This document shows, one piece after another, positions 1 to 5,887 of a stretch of DNA of 5,887 nucleotides. The position numbers and the translations under genes were made by a program. This stretch comes from an uncultured Clostridia bacterium. Lineage in GTDB: Bacteria; Bacillota; Clostridia; Christensenellales; CAG-138. The notes beneath the pieces were generated by a model. It had not been told where the DNA came from, ran no database searches, and saw only the letters and a program-made list of their open reading frames with translations. The stretch's first letter is position 1. The number at the start of each line of letters is the position of its first letter. Location: the NCBI GenBank assembly GCA_947304365.1, contig CAMZAY010000079.1:1-5887 (forward strand), written 5' to 3'.

Positions 1-889
1 TGCCGTCCGCGTCGAACCAGCGGATCCTTTTATCCCTTTTGAACCAGGCGATCTGGCGCTTGGCGAACCTTCGGGTCTCCCGTTTTATTATCTCAACGGT
101 CTCGTCATACGTCGCTTCGCCCTCGAAATATGCGATGAACTGCCTGTAGCCTATCGCCTGGAGCGCAAGCTTCGGCTTTTTGCCCGAGGCGAGCCACAGC
201 GACTTCGCCTCCTCCTCGAGCCCGTTCGCGAGCATTATATCGACCCGCTTGTTGATCCTGTCGTAGAGGCGGTATCTTTCCATCGTGATGCCGGCGATCA
301 CCGGCTCGAAGCCGATCTCCCTTTCCCTGTCGTTAAGGAAATCGCCGCCGTGATCGGTAAGGCTTTTGCCCGTCAGCTCATATACCTCGAGCGCGCGGAC
401 GATCCTCTTGATATCGTTCGGGTGGAGCCTTTCGGCGGATACGGGATCCGCCTCCTTAAGCCTTTCGGAAAGGCAGCCGGGCGAACGCGCCTCCTCATTA
501 GCGAGGCGTTCGCGAAGCTCCCGGTCGGGCAGCACCTCTGTAAAATCCAGGGGATACAGCAGGGAGTTCAAGTAAAGCCCCGTGCCCCCCGCGACGATCG
601 GCGTTTTGCCCCTTGAAGAGATATCATCGATGCATTTCGCCGCGTCCGAAGCGAAGCGGGCGACGTTATAATCCTCTTCAAACCGATCGACGACGTCGAT
701 CATGTGATGGGGAACGCCCCGTTTCTCCTCCTCCGTGGGCTTTGCGGAGCCCTTGTCGAGTCCGCGGTAGATCTGTATCGAATCCGCCGAAACGACCTCC
801 CCGTCAAGCGCCAGAGCGGCAGATACCGCCGCGTCCGTCTTGCCGCAGGCGGTCGGGCCGACGATGAAGAATACCGTGTTCTTTGCCAT
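1..889 (-). CDS. miaA: tRNA dimethylallyltransferase MiaA (3' end outside window)
   Basis: The first 296 residues of tRNA isopentenyltransferase; the family is usually about 300-320 residues, so only a short C-terminal tail should be missing. MiaA moves the dimethylallyl group from DMAPP to N6 of A37 in tRNAs reading UNN codons, making i6A37, the substrate of MiaB. The frame is open from the ATG to the left edge. The P-loop is GPTACGKT at 11-18. SADSIQIYRGLDKGSAKPT at 34-52 holds the conserved catalytic Asp (D36) and substrate-binding residues, and is followed by GVPHHMID at 58-65. GGTGLYL is at 101-107 and HPNDIKRIVRALEVYELTGK at 156-175. The insertion domain that grips the anticodon stem is roughly 120-200. 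Further on, RYRLYDRINKRVD and ALQAIGYRQF are typical of the C-terminal half, and the Arg/Lys-rich RRFAKRQIAWFKRD close to the edge is the usual end segment. Cys15 in the P-loop and Lys46 (often Ile or Val) are less common choices. In related genomes hfq often follows; that cannot be seen here. Confidence 0.96.
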   Translation of the reverse strand, partial: MAKNTVFFIVGPTACGKTDAAVSAALALDGEVVSADSIQIYRGLDKGSAKPTEEEKRGVPHHMIDVVDRFEEDYNVARFASDAAKCIDDISSRGKTPIVAGGTGLYLNSLLYPLDFTEVLPDRELRERLANEEARSPGCLSERLKEADPVSAERLHPNDIKRIVRALEVYELTGKSLTDHGGDFLNDREREIGFEPVIAGITMERYRLYDRINKRVDIMLANGLEEEAKSLWLASGKKPKLALQAIGYRQFIAYFEGEATYDETVEIIKRETRRFAKRQIAWFKRDKRIRWFDADG

Positions 890-891
890 CA
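887..891 (-). other. TGATG overlap: mutL stop and miaA start
   Basis: The mutL stop TGA (891-889) and the miaA start ATG (889-887) share one base. Together with the ribosome binding site just upstream, this suggests termination followed by reinitiation. Confidence 0.93.
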
Positions 892-2745
892 GGTGATCCT
901 CTTGAACATCTTCTCGAAATCGCGCCTTGAAAAGCTCACCATAACGGGTCTTCCGTGCGGGCAGGTCAGGGGCGTGGAGCCGTCGGCATAGTGGCTCAAT
1001 ATCTCCTCTATGCCGCGCTTGTCGAGCATCTGCCCGCCCTTTATCGCCTGCTTGCAGGAGGAGCGTATGAGCGCGCTCCTTAACAGGTCAAGCTCTTTTA
1101 CGGAGCCCTGGCGCTTTATTATCGCCGTCATATCGTGTATGAGCCTTTCGACGGAGCCGGTATTCATGCCCGCGGGCACGGCGTGTACGCTGACCGAGGA
1201 TGCGCCGAATTCCTCTATCTCGAAGCCGAGCTCGCGGAACCTTTCGATATTGTCCATCAGCACGGCGAATTCCGTGGGCGAAAGCGTTACGACCTTTGAC
1301 GAGAGCAGCAGTTGGGAGTCGAAACGAAGCTCGTCCCTTATGAGCTTTTCGTAGATTATCCGCTCGTGCGCGGCATGCTGATCGATGACGAACACCGATT
1401 CGCCCTGCTCGACGATAATGTAGGTGTCGAACGCGACGCCGACGATGGAATAGGGGCTAAGATCGAACTCGATCGGCTCGGTCTTCTCCTCGGGCTTTTC
1501 CTGCTTTTGGAAGACGTAATGCAGCACGCCGTTCACGTCGCTTACCTCCGCCGCGGGCTCGGATGATGCGCTGTCCCTGACGAAAAGCGGCTCGGGCTCC
1601 GCGGGCGCGAAGGTCACGGGCGCACGCTCCGTCTCCGGCGCGGGAACGGTGTTCTCCGTCTCCTCCGCCCTCTCGGTTCTGTCGTTATGGAAAATGCCGT
1701 ACAGCTCCTCCGGCTTTGCTTCGTCGTTCTCCGACGGAGCTTCATACGCAGCCCTGCTCTCAAGCGCCTGACGCACCGCCATGCAAACGGCGGACGCGAT
1801 ACGCTCCTCGTCGCGGAAGCGGACGGTGAGCTTGTTGGGGTGCACGTTTACGTCCACCTCGCGCGGGGAGATCCTTATATGGAGCGCCAGGAACGGGAAA
1901 CGGCCGACCATCAGGCGGGTGTTGTACGCCCTCTGCGCGGCAAAGCTGAGCTGCTGGGAACGGATATAGCGTCCGTTTACGAATATGCTCTGCTGCACGC
2001 GCGTGCACTTTGCGAGGTACTCGTCGCCGCAGTAGCCGTCGATAAGAACGTAGCCGTCGTCAAAATGCACGGGCTTTATATGCTCCGCGGTTTCCGACCC
2101 GTAAACGCAGATTATGGCATTTTCGAGCGAGCCGTCGCCCGCGCTGTGATAGACCGGCTTTCCGTTGTTTATGAATTTGAACGAAACGTTCGTGTCGCCG
2201 AGTATGAGCCTCAATACGTAGTCGCCCACGGCGGCGGCTTCACCGCGCGGGGTCTTCAAAAACTTGAGCCTTGCGGGCACGTTGTAACACAGCTCCCTGA
2301 CCTCAATGCTCGTGCCCTTGGGACAGCCGCAGGGCAGGTATTCCTTTACGCTGCCGCCCTCGATCGAGATGAGCGTTCCCGCCTCTTCCTCTTCGGTATG
2401 GGTGCGCATGGCGACCTTTGAAACTGCGGCGATGGAAGCGAGCGCCTCGCCCCTGAAGCCGAGCGTTTCGATCCCGTCGAGACCCTCGACGGAATGGAGC
2501 TTGCTCGTCGCATGGCGCAGGAACGCCGTTTTTACGTCCTCGCTCGTGATGCCGGAGCCGTTGTCGGTAACGCGGATGTATTCCGCGCCGCCCTCCCTGA
2601 TCTCGACGGTGATGGAATCAGCGCCCGCGTCGAGCGAATTCTCGACCAGTTCCTTTACTACCGACGCGGGTCTTTCGACGACCTCGCCCGCGGCGATCTT
2701 GTTTGCGAGCTGAGGCTCAAGCACCTCTATCCTTCTGACTTTCAT
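889..2745 (-). CDS. mutL: DNA mismatch repair protein MutL with endonuclease motifs
   Basis: A 618-residue MutL, close to the usual length. It is recruited by MutS and, in bacteria lacking MutH, nicks the daughter strand itself. The N-terminal GHKL ATPase spans about 1-330: E32 (catalytic) and N36 in KELVEN, DNGSGI at 61-66, GFRGEAL at 96-102, and the conserved lysine K305 in NVHPNK. An acidic, proline-rich linker of about 95 residues (about 332-426) is low in complexity and probably disordered. The C-terminal dimerisation and nuclease domain starts near 427. It holds the metal motif DQHAAHERIIYE (D455, H457, E461, E466), SCKQAIK at 563-569 (C564, the ACR-motif position), CPHGRP at 595-600 and a closing FEKMFKR. 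These match the full set of endonuclease motifs, so strand nicking without a MutH or Dam system is expected. QLLLSS at 478-483 sits where the clamp-binding motif of Bacillus MutL lies, but lacks its final Pro. E118-E121 is a run of four Glu encoded by a short 6-base repeat. The start overlaps mutS and the stop overlaps miaA. Confidence 0.98.
   Translation of the reverse strand: MKVRRIEVLEPQLANKIAAGEVVERPASVVKELVENSLDAGADSITVEIREGGAEYIRVTDNGSGITSEDVKTAFLRHATSKLHSVEGLDGIETLGFRGEALASIAAVSKVAMRTHTEEEEAGTLISIEGGSVKEYLPCGCPKGTSIEVRELCYNVPARLKFLKTPRGEAAAVGDYVLRLILGDTNVSFKFINNGKPVYHSAGDGSLENAIICVYGSETAEHIKPVHFDDGYVLIDGYCGDEYLAKCTRVQQSIFVNGRYIRSQQLSFAAQRAYNTRLMVGRFPFLALHIRISPREVDVNVHPNKLTVRFRDEERIASAVCMAVRQALESRAAYEAPSENDEAKPEELYGIFHNDRTERAEETENTVPAPETERAPVTFAPAEPEPLFVRDSASSEPAAEVSDVNGVLHYVFQKQEKPEEKTEPIEFDLSPYSIVGVAFDTYIIVEQGESVFVIDQHAAHERIIYEKLIRDELRFDSQLLLSSKVVTLSPTEFAVLMDNIERFRELGFEIEEFGASSVSVHAVPAGMNTGSVERLIHDMTAIIKRQGSVKELDLLRSALIRSSCKQAIKGGQMLDKRGIEEILSHYADGSTPLTCPHGRPVMVSFSRRDFEKMFKRIT
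898..903 (-). promoter_or_regulatory. Ribosome binding site of miaA, inside the mutL end
   Basis: AAGAGG lies 8 bases before the miaA ATG and within the last codons of mutL. It decides the start: translation from the ATG at 889 puts the P-loop at residues 11-18, as expected for MiaA. Confidence 0.75.
2742..2745 (-). other. ATGA overlap: mutS stop and mutL start
   Basis: The mutL start ATG (2745-2743) and the mutS stop TGA (2744-2742) share two bases within the tetranucleotide ATGA, giving a 4-base overlap of the two coding regions. This is a common sign of translational coupling in bacterial operons. Confidence 0.95.
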
Positions 2746-5345
2746 AATTTTGCCCTCGTGCTGAGTTCATACAGCTTGCTCATCGCCTCCATCGGCGTGA
2801 GCCTGTTGACGTCCATGTTCCTCAATTCTGCGATGATGTCCTTCTCGTCCGTGGAGCCGAGAAGATTCATCTGCTCCGCAAGAGTGTCCCTTACGCGGGA
2901 GGCGGCATTGTTTATATCCGAATCCTCGAGCTGCTTCAATATCTCCTTCGCCCTTTCGATAAGGCTGTACGGCAGCCCCGCGAGCCTTGCGACCTGTATG
3001 CCGAAGCTCTTGTCCGCGCCGCCGCGCATTATCCGGCGCAGGAATATGATATCGTCGCCGTGCTCCTTGACGGTGATGCGGTAATTCTTTACGCCGTCGA
3101 GTTTGCCCTCAAGCTCCGTCAGCTCGTGATAATGGGTCGCGAAGAGCGCCTTCGCGCCGCATTTATGCTTGTCGGAGATATGCTCTACTACCGCCCACGC
3201 GATGCTCAAGCCGTCGAAGGTGGAGGTCCCGCGCCCGATCTCGTCGATAATGAGCAGGCTCTTCGACGTGGCGTTGTTTAATATGTTCGCCATCTCCGCC
3301 ATCTCCACCATAAAAGTGGACTGACCGGTGGAAAGGCTGTCGGACGCGCCGACCCTTGTGAATATCTTATCCGTTATGGGTATGCTCGCCTGTTTTGCGG
3401 GAACGAACGAGCCCATGTGCGCCATCAACGTGATCAGCGCGACCTGGCGCATATAGGTGCTCTTGCCCGCCATATTGGGACCGGTGAGTATGATTATGCG
3501 GTCATCCTTATCGTCAAGCTCCGCAGAGTTGGGTATGAACTGATCCTTTACGCTCTTCTCAACGACGGGATGGCGCCCGTCCGTTATCTTCAGCCTGCCG
3601 CCCTTTGTTATCCTGGGGCGTACGTAGCCGTTGTCCGCCGCCGCCTCGGCAAGCGCGGCGCAGCAGTCGAGCTCGCTCACGGCGGAGGAATCCGCCTTTA
3701 GCCTGTCGATACAGTCCAGAAGCATGCCGCGGATCCTTGTGAATATCTCATACTCGAGGCTTATGCACTTTTCCTCGGCGCCCAATATCTTTTCCTCAAG
3801 CTCCTTGAGCTCGGGCGTGACGTAGCGCTCCGCGTTGGCAAGGGTCTGCTTGCGCTGGTATTCAAGCGGCACGAGCTGCTTATACGAATTGGTGACCTCG
3901 ATATAATAGCCGAACACGCGGTTGTAGCCGACCTTGAGCTTGCTTATGCCGGTGCGTTCACGCTCGCGGTTTTCAAGCTCCGAAAGGGTGCTCCTGCCGC
4001 CGTGCGAAAGGGAGCGGAGCTCGTCCACCTCCTTATCGAAGCCGGCGCGGATGATGCCGCCGTCCTTTACGGAGAGCGGGGGCTCGTCCACTATCGCTTT
4101 TTCAAGCATGAGGCGGATATCCTCCATGGGGTCTATCCTTGCCTGAAGTTCGGCAAGAGGCGCGCATTCGCTGAGCGAGGCGAGCAGTTTCTTGAGCGGC
4201 GGGAGCTTTGCGAGCGTCTTCCTGAGCGCGTCGCAGTCCCTCGCGTTGACGGTTCCGTACGCAATGCGGCTCAGGAGCCTTTCGATATCGTACACGCCGT
4301 CGAGCGCTTCGCGTATGCTTGCCCGCTCCCTTGCGTGGGAGAAAAGCGACTCGACCTCGTCAAGACGCGCTTCGATCTTCTCCTGCGACTGCAGAGGAAG
4401 GTCTATCCAGCTTTTAAGCAGCCTCGCGCCCATTGACGTCCTCGTTTTATCGAGCACGCCAAGCAGGGTGTTTTTCCTGTTTCCGTCCGCCCTTAAGGGC
4501 TGTGTGAGTTCAAGATTGCGCCTTGTCGCCGCGTCGATGCCCATGTACTCGCTCGGGAGCACGGGCGTGATCTTAAGTATATGCGTGAGAGCGTTTTTCT
4601 GGGTATCCTCAAGGTAGCGCATGAGCGCGCCCGCGGAGGCGGCCGCCATCGACCTGTCCGCGATACCGTAGCCGGAGAGCGTATTAACGCCGAAATGCTC
4701 CTCAAGTATCCTTTGCGCCCTCTCCGCGTCGTAGAATTTCTGTTCCTTCTTCTCGATATAGTAACGCGCGCAGATCTGTTTTATCAGCGCCTCGCGGGTG
4801 AACAGGAACTCGTTTGCGATTATCTCCCGCGGCTCTATCCTCGCAAGCTCGTCGATTAGCTTTTGGGAAGCCCTGTCGCCGATAAGCTCGGCGGTATAGA
4901 AATCGCCCGTGGACACGTCGCAGTAGGCAAGCTCAAAAACGCCGCTCGCCGCGAATATCGACATTATGTAATTGTTCGCGTTATCGGGAAGCATCTGCTC
5001 CTCTATAACGGTGCCGGGAGTAATGACCCTTATAACGTCGCGCTCGACAAGTCCCTTTGCGAGCGCCGGGTCCTCCAGCTGCTCGCATATGGCGACCTTG
5101 TAGCCCTTTTCGATGAGTCTGTTGATATAGCTGTTTACGGAATGATACGGCACGCCGCACATCGGGGCGCGCTCCTTGAGCCCGCAGTCGCGCCCGGTGA
5201 GTACTATCTCCAGCTCCTTCGACGCGGTGAGCGCGTCGTCAAAGAACATCTCATAGAAATCGCCAAGGCGGAAAAACAGCAGGCAGTCGCTGTATTTTTC
5301 CTTCAGCTCAAGATATTGCTGCATCATCGGTGTGAGCGTTGCCAT
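2742..5345 (-). CDS. mutS: DNA mismatch repair protein MutS
   Basis: An 867-residue MutS, full length for the family (E. coli 853). As a dimer it binds mispairs and small loops, exchanges ADP for ATP, becomes a sliding clamp and recruits MutL. The mismatch-reading F-x-E motif is F30-Y31-E32 in LGDFYEMF. The connector domain covers about 120-250, the lever and clamp core about 260-560 (with YYIEVTNSY in the clamp region), and the ABC-type ATPase about 570-800. Walker A is GPNMAGKST at 622-630, the FMVEM segment is at 678-682, Walker B is LLIIDE ending D701-E702, followed by GRGTST, and the H-loop is FATHYHEL at 735-742. ADKSFGIQVARLAGLP precedes the helical dimerisation segment. The tail holds QMNLL at 825-829, a possible clamp-binding motif, and the conserved TPMEAMSKLYEL near the end. 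All key residues are intact, so the protein should be active. The start is set by a good ribosome binding site; the stop overlaps mutL. It is MutS1 rather than MutS2, because the F-x-E motif is present and there is no Smr domain. Confidence 0.98.
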   Translation of the reverse strand: MATLTPMMQQYLELKEKYSDCLLFFRLGDFYEMFFDDALTASKELEIVLTGRDCGLKERAPMCGVPYHSVNSYINRLIEKGYKVAICEQLEDPALAKGLVERDVIRVITPGTVIEEQMLPDNANNYIMSIFAASGVFELAYCDVSTGDFYTAELIGDRASQKLIDELARIEPREIIANEFLFTREALIKQICARYYIEKKEQKFYDAERAQRILEEHFGVNTLSGYGIADRSMAAASAGALMRYLEDTQKNALTHILKITPVLPSEYMGIDAATRRNLELTQPLRADGNRKNTLLGVLDKTRTSMGARLLKSWIDLPLQSQEKIEARLDEVESLFSHARERASIREALDGVYDIERLLSRIAYGTVNARDCDALRKTLAKLPPLKKLLASLSECAPLAELQARIDPMEDIRLMLEKAIVDEPPLSVKDGGIIRAGFDKEVDELRSLSHGGRSTLSELENRERERTGISKLKVGYNRVFGYYIEVTNSYKQLVPLEYQRKQTLANAERYVTPELKELEEKILGAEEKCISLEYEIFTRIRGMLLDCIDRLKADSSAVSELDCCAALAEAAADNGYVRPRITKGGRLKITDGRHPVVEKSVKDQFIPNSAELDDKDDRIIILTGPNMAGKSTYMRQVALITLMAHMGSFVPAKQASIPITDKIFTRVGASDSLSTGQSTFMVEMAEMANILNNATSKSLLIIDEIGRGTSTFDGLSIAWAVVEHISDKHKCGAKALFATHYHELTELEGKLDGVKNYRITVKEHGDDIIFLRRIMRGGADKSFGIQVARLAGLPYSLIERAKEILKQLEDSDINNAASRVRDTLAEQMNLLGSTDEKDIIAELRNMDVNRLTPMEAMSKLYELSTRAKL
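2753..2757 (-). promoter_or_regulatory. Ribosome binding site of mutL, inside the mutS end
   Basis: GAGGG lies 7 bases before the mutL ATG and within the last codons of mutS. Its position and the ATGA overlap of stop and start suggest that ribosomes finishing mutS reinitiate on mutL, which would keep the two partner proteins in proportion. The coupling is inferred from the layout. Confidence 0.7.
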
Positions 5346-5352
5346 AATAATA

Positions 5353-5360
5353 CCTTTCCC
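5353..5360 (-). promoter_or_regulatory. Ribosome binding site of mutS
   Basis: GGGAAAGG lies in the 18-base gap between the miaB stop and the mutS start, 7 bases before the ATG. It is purine-rich and well placed, and it supports the ATG at 5345 as the mutS start. The gap is too short for a separate promoter, so mutS is expected to be read from the miaB transcript. Confidence 0.8.
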
Positions 5361-5363
5361 GGA

Positions 5364-5887
5364 TCAGTCGATGATCTCCCCTACTATCGAATTGAATCGG
5401 GTCCCCGTGACCCTTACCTTGTAATACTTGCCGATCATGGACTCGTCGCCCTTTACGTAAACCATCTTAAGGCTCGGGAGCTTGCCGAACATCATCGGTT
5501 CGCCGCGCAGATCGCGCCCCTCGATGAGTATCTCGCCCTCCATGCCCATGTATTTGTCGTTTGCGCCGACCGCAGTTTCCGCGATCACCGCGTTAAGGCG
5601 CTTAAGCCTTTCCTTCTTGACCTCCTCGGGTATCTGCCCGTCCATTCGCGCGGCGACGGTGCCCTCGCGCACGGAATAAGCGAAGGAATACGCCGCGGAG
5701 AAGCCGACCTCCCGTACGAGGGAGAGGGTATCCTCAAGATCCTCCTCCGTTTCAGTGGGGAAGCCGACGATTATATCGGTGGTGATCTCGACCCCGGGCA
5801 CGTTCTCGCGAAGGTCCCTTACAAGGTCGAGGTAATGCTCCCTCGTATAGCGGCGGTTCATGAGCTTCAGTATCCTGTTGCTGCCGG
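5364..5887 (-). CDS. miaB: tRNA-2-methylthio-N6-dimethylallyladenosine synthase MiaB, C-terminal part (5' end outside window)
   Basis: The last 173 residues of a radical-SAM methylthiotransferase. MiaB inserts sulfur and a methyl group at C2 of i6A37 in tRNA, using two iron-sulfur clusters and S-adenosylmethionine. The reading frame stays open to the right edge; the first full codons read GSNRILKLMN, the family segment that follows PVQS in the radical-SAM barrel, so the Met at 5861 is internal and not the start. Further family landmarks are TTDIIVGFPTET near fragment residues 40-51, the YSxRxGTxA segment near 70-78, and IPEEVKKERL near 86-95. The final ~65 residues fit a TRAM RNA-binding domain, with GKYYKVRVTG close to the end. 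The N-terminal cluster domain and the CxxxCxxC motif are outside the window, so roughly 60% of the protein is missing. MtaB and RimO are related, but the GSN form of the first segment and the position before mutS favour MiaB. Oddity: Val replaces Pro in both usual positions of YSPREGTPA. The stop is TGA, 18 bases before mutS. Confidence 0.93.
   Translation of the reverse strand, partial: GSNRILKLMNRRYTREHYLDLVRDLRENVPGVEITTDIIVGFPTETEEDLEDTLSLVREVGFSAAYSFAYSVREGTVAARMDGQIPEEVKKERLKRLNAVIAETAVGANDKYMGMEGEILIEGRDLRGEPMMFGKLPSLKMVYVKGDESMIGKYYKVRVTGTRFNSIVGEIID

Noticed and set aside
207..220. GAG-codon run in miaA as a slippage site.
   Set aside because: Only three codons encoding a Glu stretch; short runs like this are common in this sequence.
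350..991. Several short plus-strand open frames in the first kilobase.
   Set aside because: The minus strand here is one continuous MiaA frame with all family motifs, which fully explains the region.
1687..2421. A 244-codon plus-strand open frame antisense to mutL.
   Set aside because: It lies wholly within mutL, has no recognisable domain and no good ribosome binding site seen. Long antisense frames are expected in GC-rich coding DNA.
2494..3084. A 196-codon plus-strand open frame across the mutL-mutS junction.
   Set aside because: It is a shadow of two strongly conserved minus-strand genes and shows no family resemblance.
5346..5363. A promoter or terminator between miaB and mutS.
   Set aside because: The gap is 18 bases and is mostly ribosome binding site; no hairpin or -35/-10 pair fits.
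5364..5861. A short stand-alone protein beginning at the ATG at 5861.
   Set aside because: The frame is open upstream and encodes GSNRILKL before this Met, matching the MiaB core; the gene is cut by the window edge.
5364..5887. MtaB or RimO instead of MiaB.
   Set aside because: The GSN segment, the TRAM-like tail and the position before mutS and miaA fit MiaB better; the missing N-terminal part would settle it.
1..5887. A hidden defence system, mobile element or other undescribed system.
   Set aside because: All but 18 bases are explained by four conserved housekeeping genes with intact motifs; there are no inverted repeats, arrays or foreign-looking segments.

Overview
The window holds one tightly packed run of four genes, all on the minus strand, in transcription order: the end of miaB (5887 to 5364), complete mutS (5345 to 2742), complete mutL (2745 to 889), and miaA (889 to 1), which runs off the left edge of the window. 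There is no gene-free stretch longer than 18 bases. I see no mobile element, CRISPR array, RNA gene, long repeat or terminator.

The organism is most likely a member of the Firmicutes, probably an uncultured, moderately GC-rich clostridium. The order miaB-mutS-mutL-miaA is typical of clostridia. MutL carries the metal-dependent endonuclease motifs found in bacteria without MutH, and MutS has the GPNMAGKST form of Walker A. Genes are coupled by overlaps, and AGG (Arg) and ATA (Ile) codons are common despite the GC-rich sequence. The lineage is an inference; species or genus cannot be read from this window. All three visible stop codons are TGA, so the standard reading of TGA holds here.

The genes cover two processes. 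MutS and MutL are the core of DNA mismatch repair: MutS finds the mismatch, then MutL is recruited and nicks the new strand, probably directed by the replication clamp. MiaA and MiaB act in sequence on tRNA: MiaA adds an isopentenyl group to A37 of tRNAs reading UNN codons, and MiaB adds a methylthio group to give ms2i6A37. The repair pair is therefore nested between the two steps of one tRNA modification pathway. The 18-base gap, the 4-base ATGA overlap and the 1-base TGATG overlap, each with a good Shine-Dalgarno sequence, point to one polycistronic message with translational coupling. No promoter is visible, so it must lie upstream of the window, at or before miaB.

I looked for an undescribed system and did not find one. 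This is a conserved housekeeping operon. The points worth a second look are small: candidate clamp-binding motifs in MutS and MutL, some atypical residues in MiaA and MiaB, and the coupling architecture.
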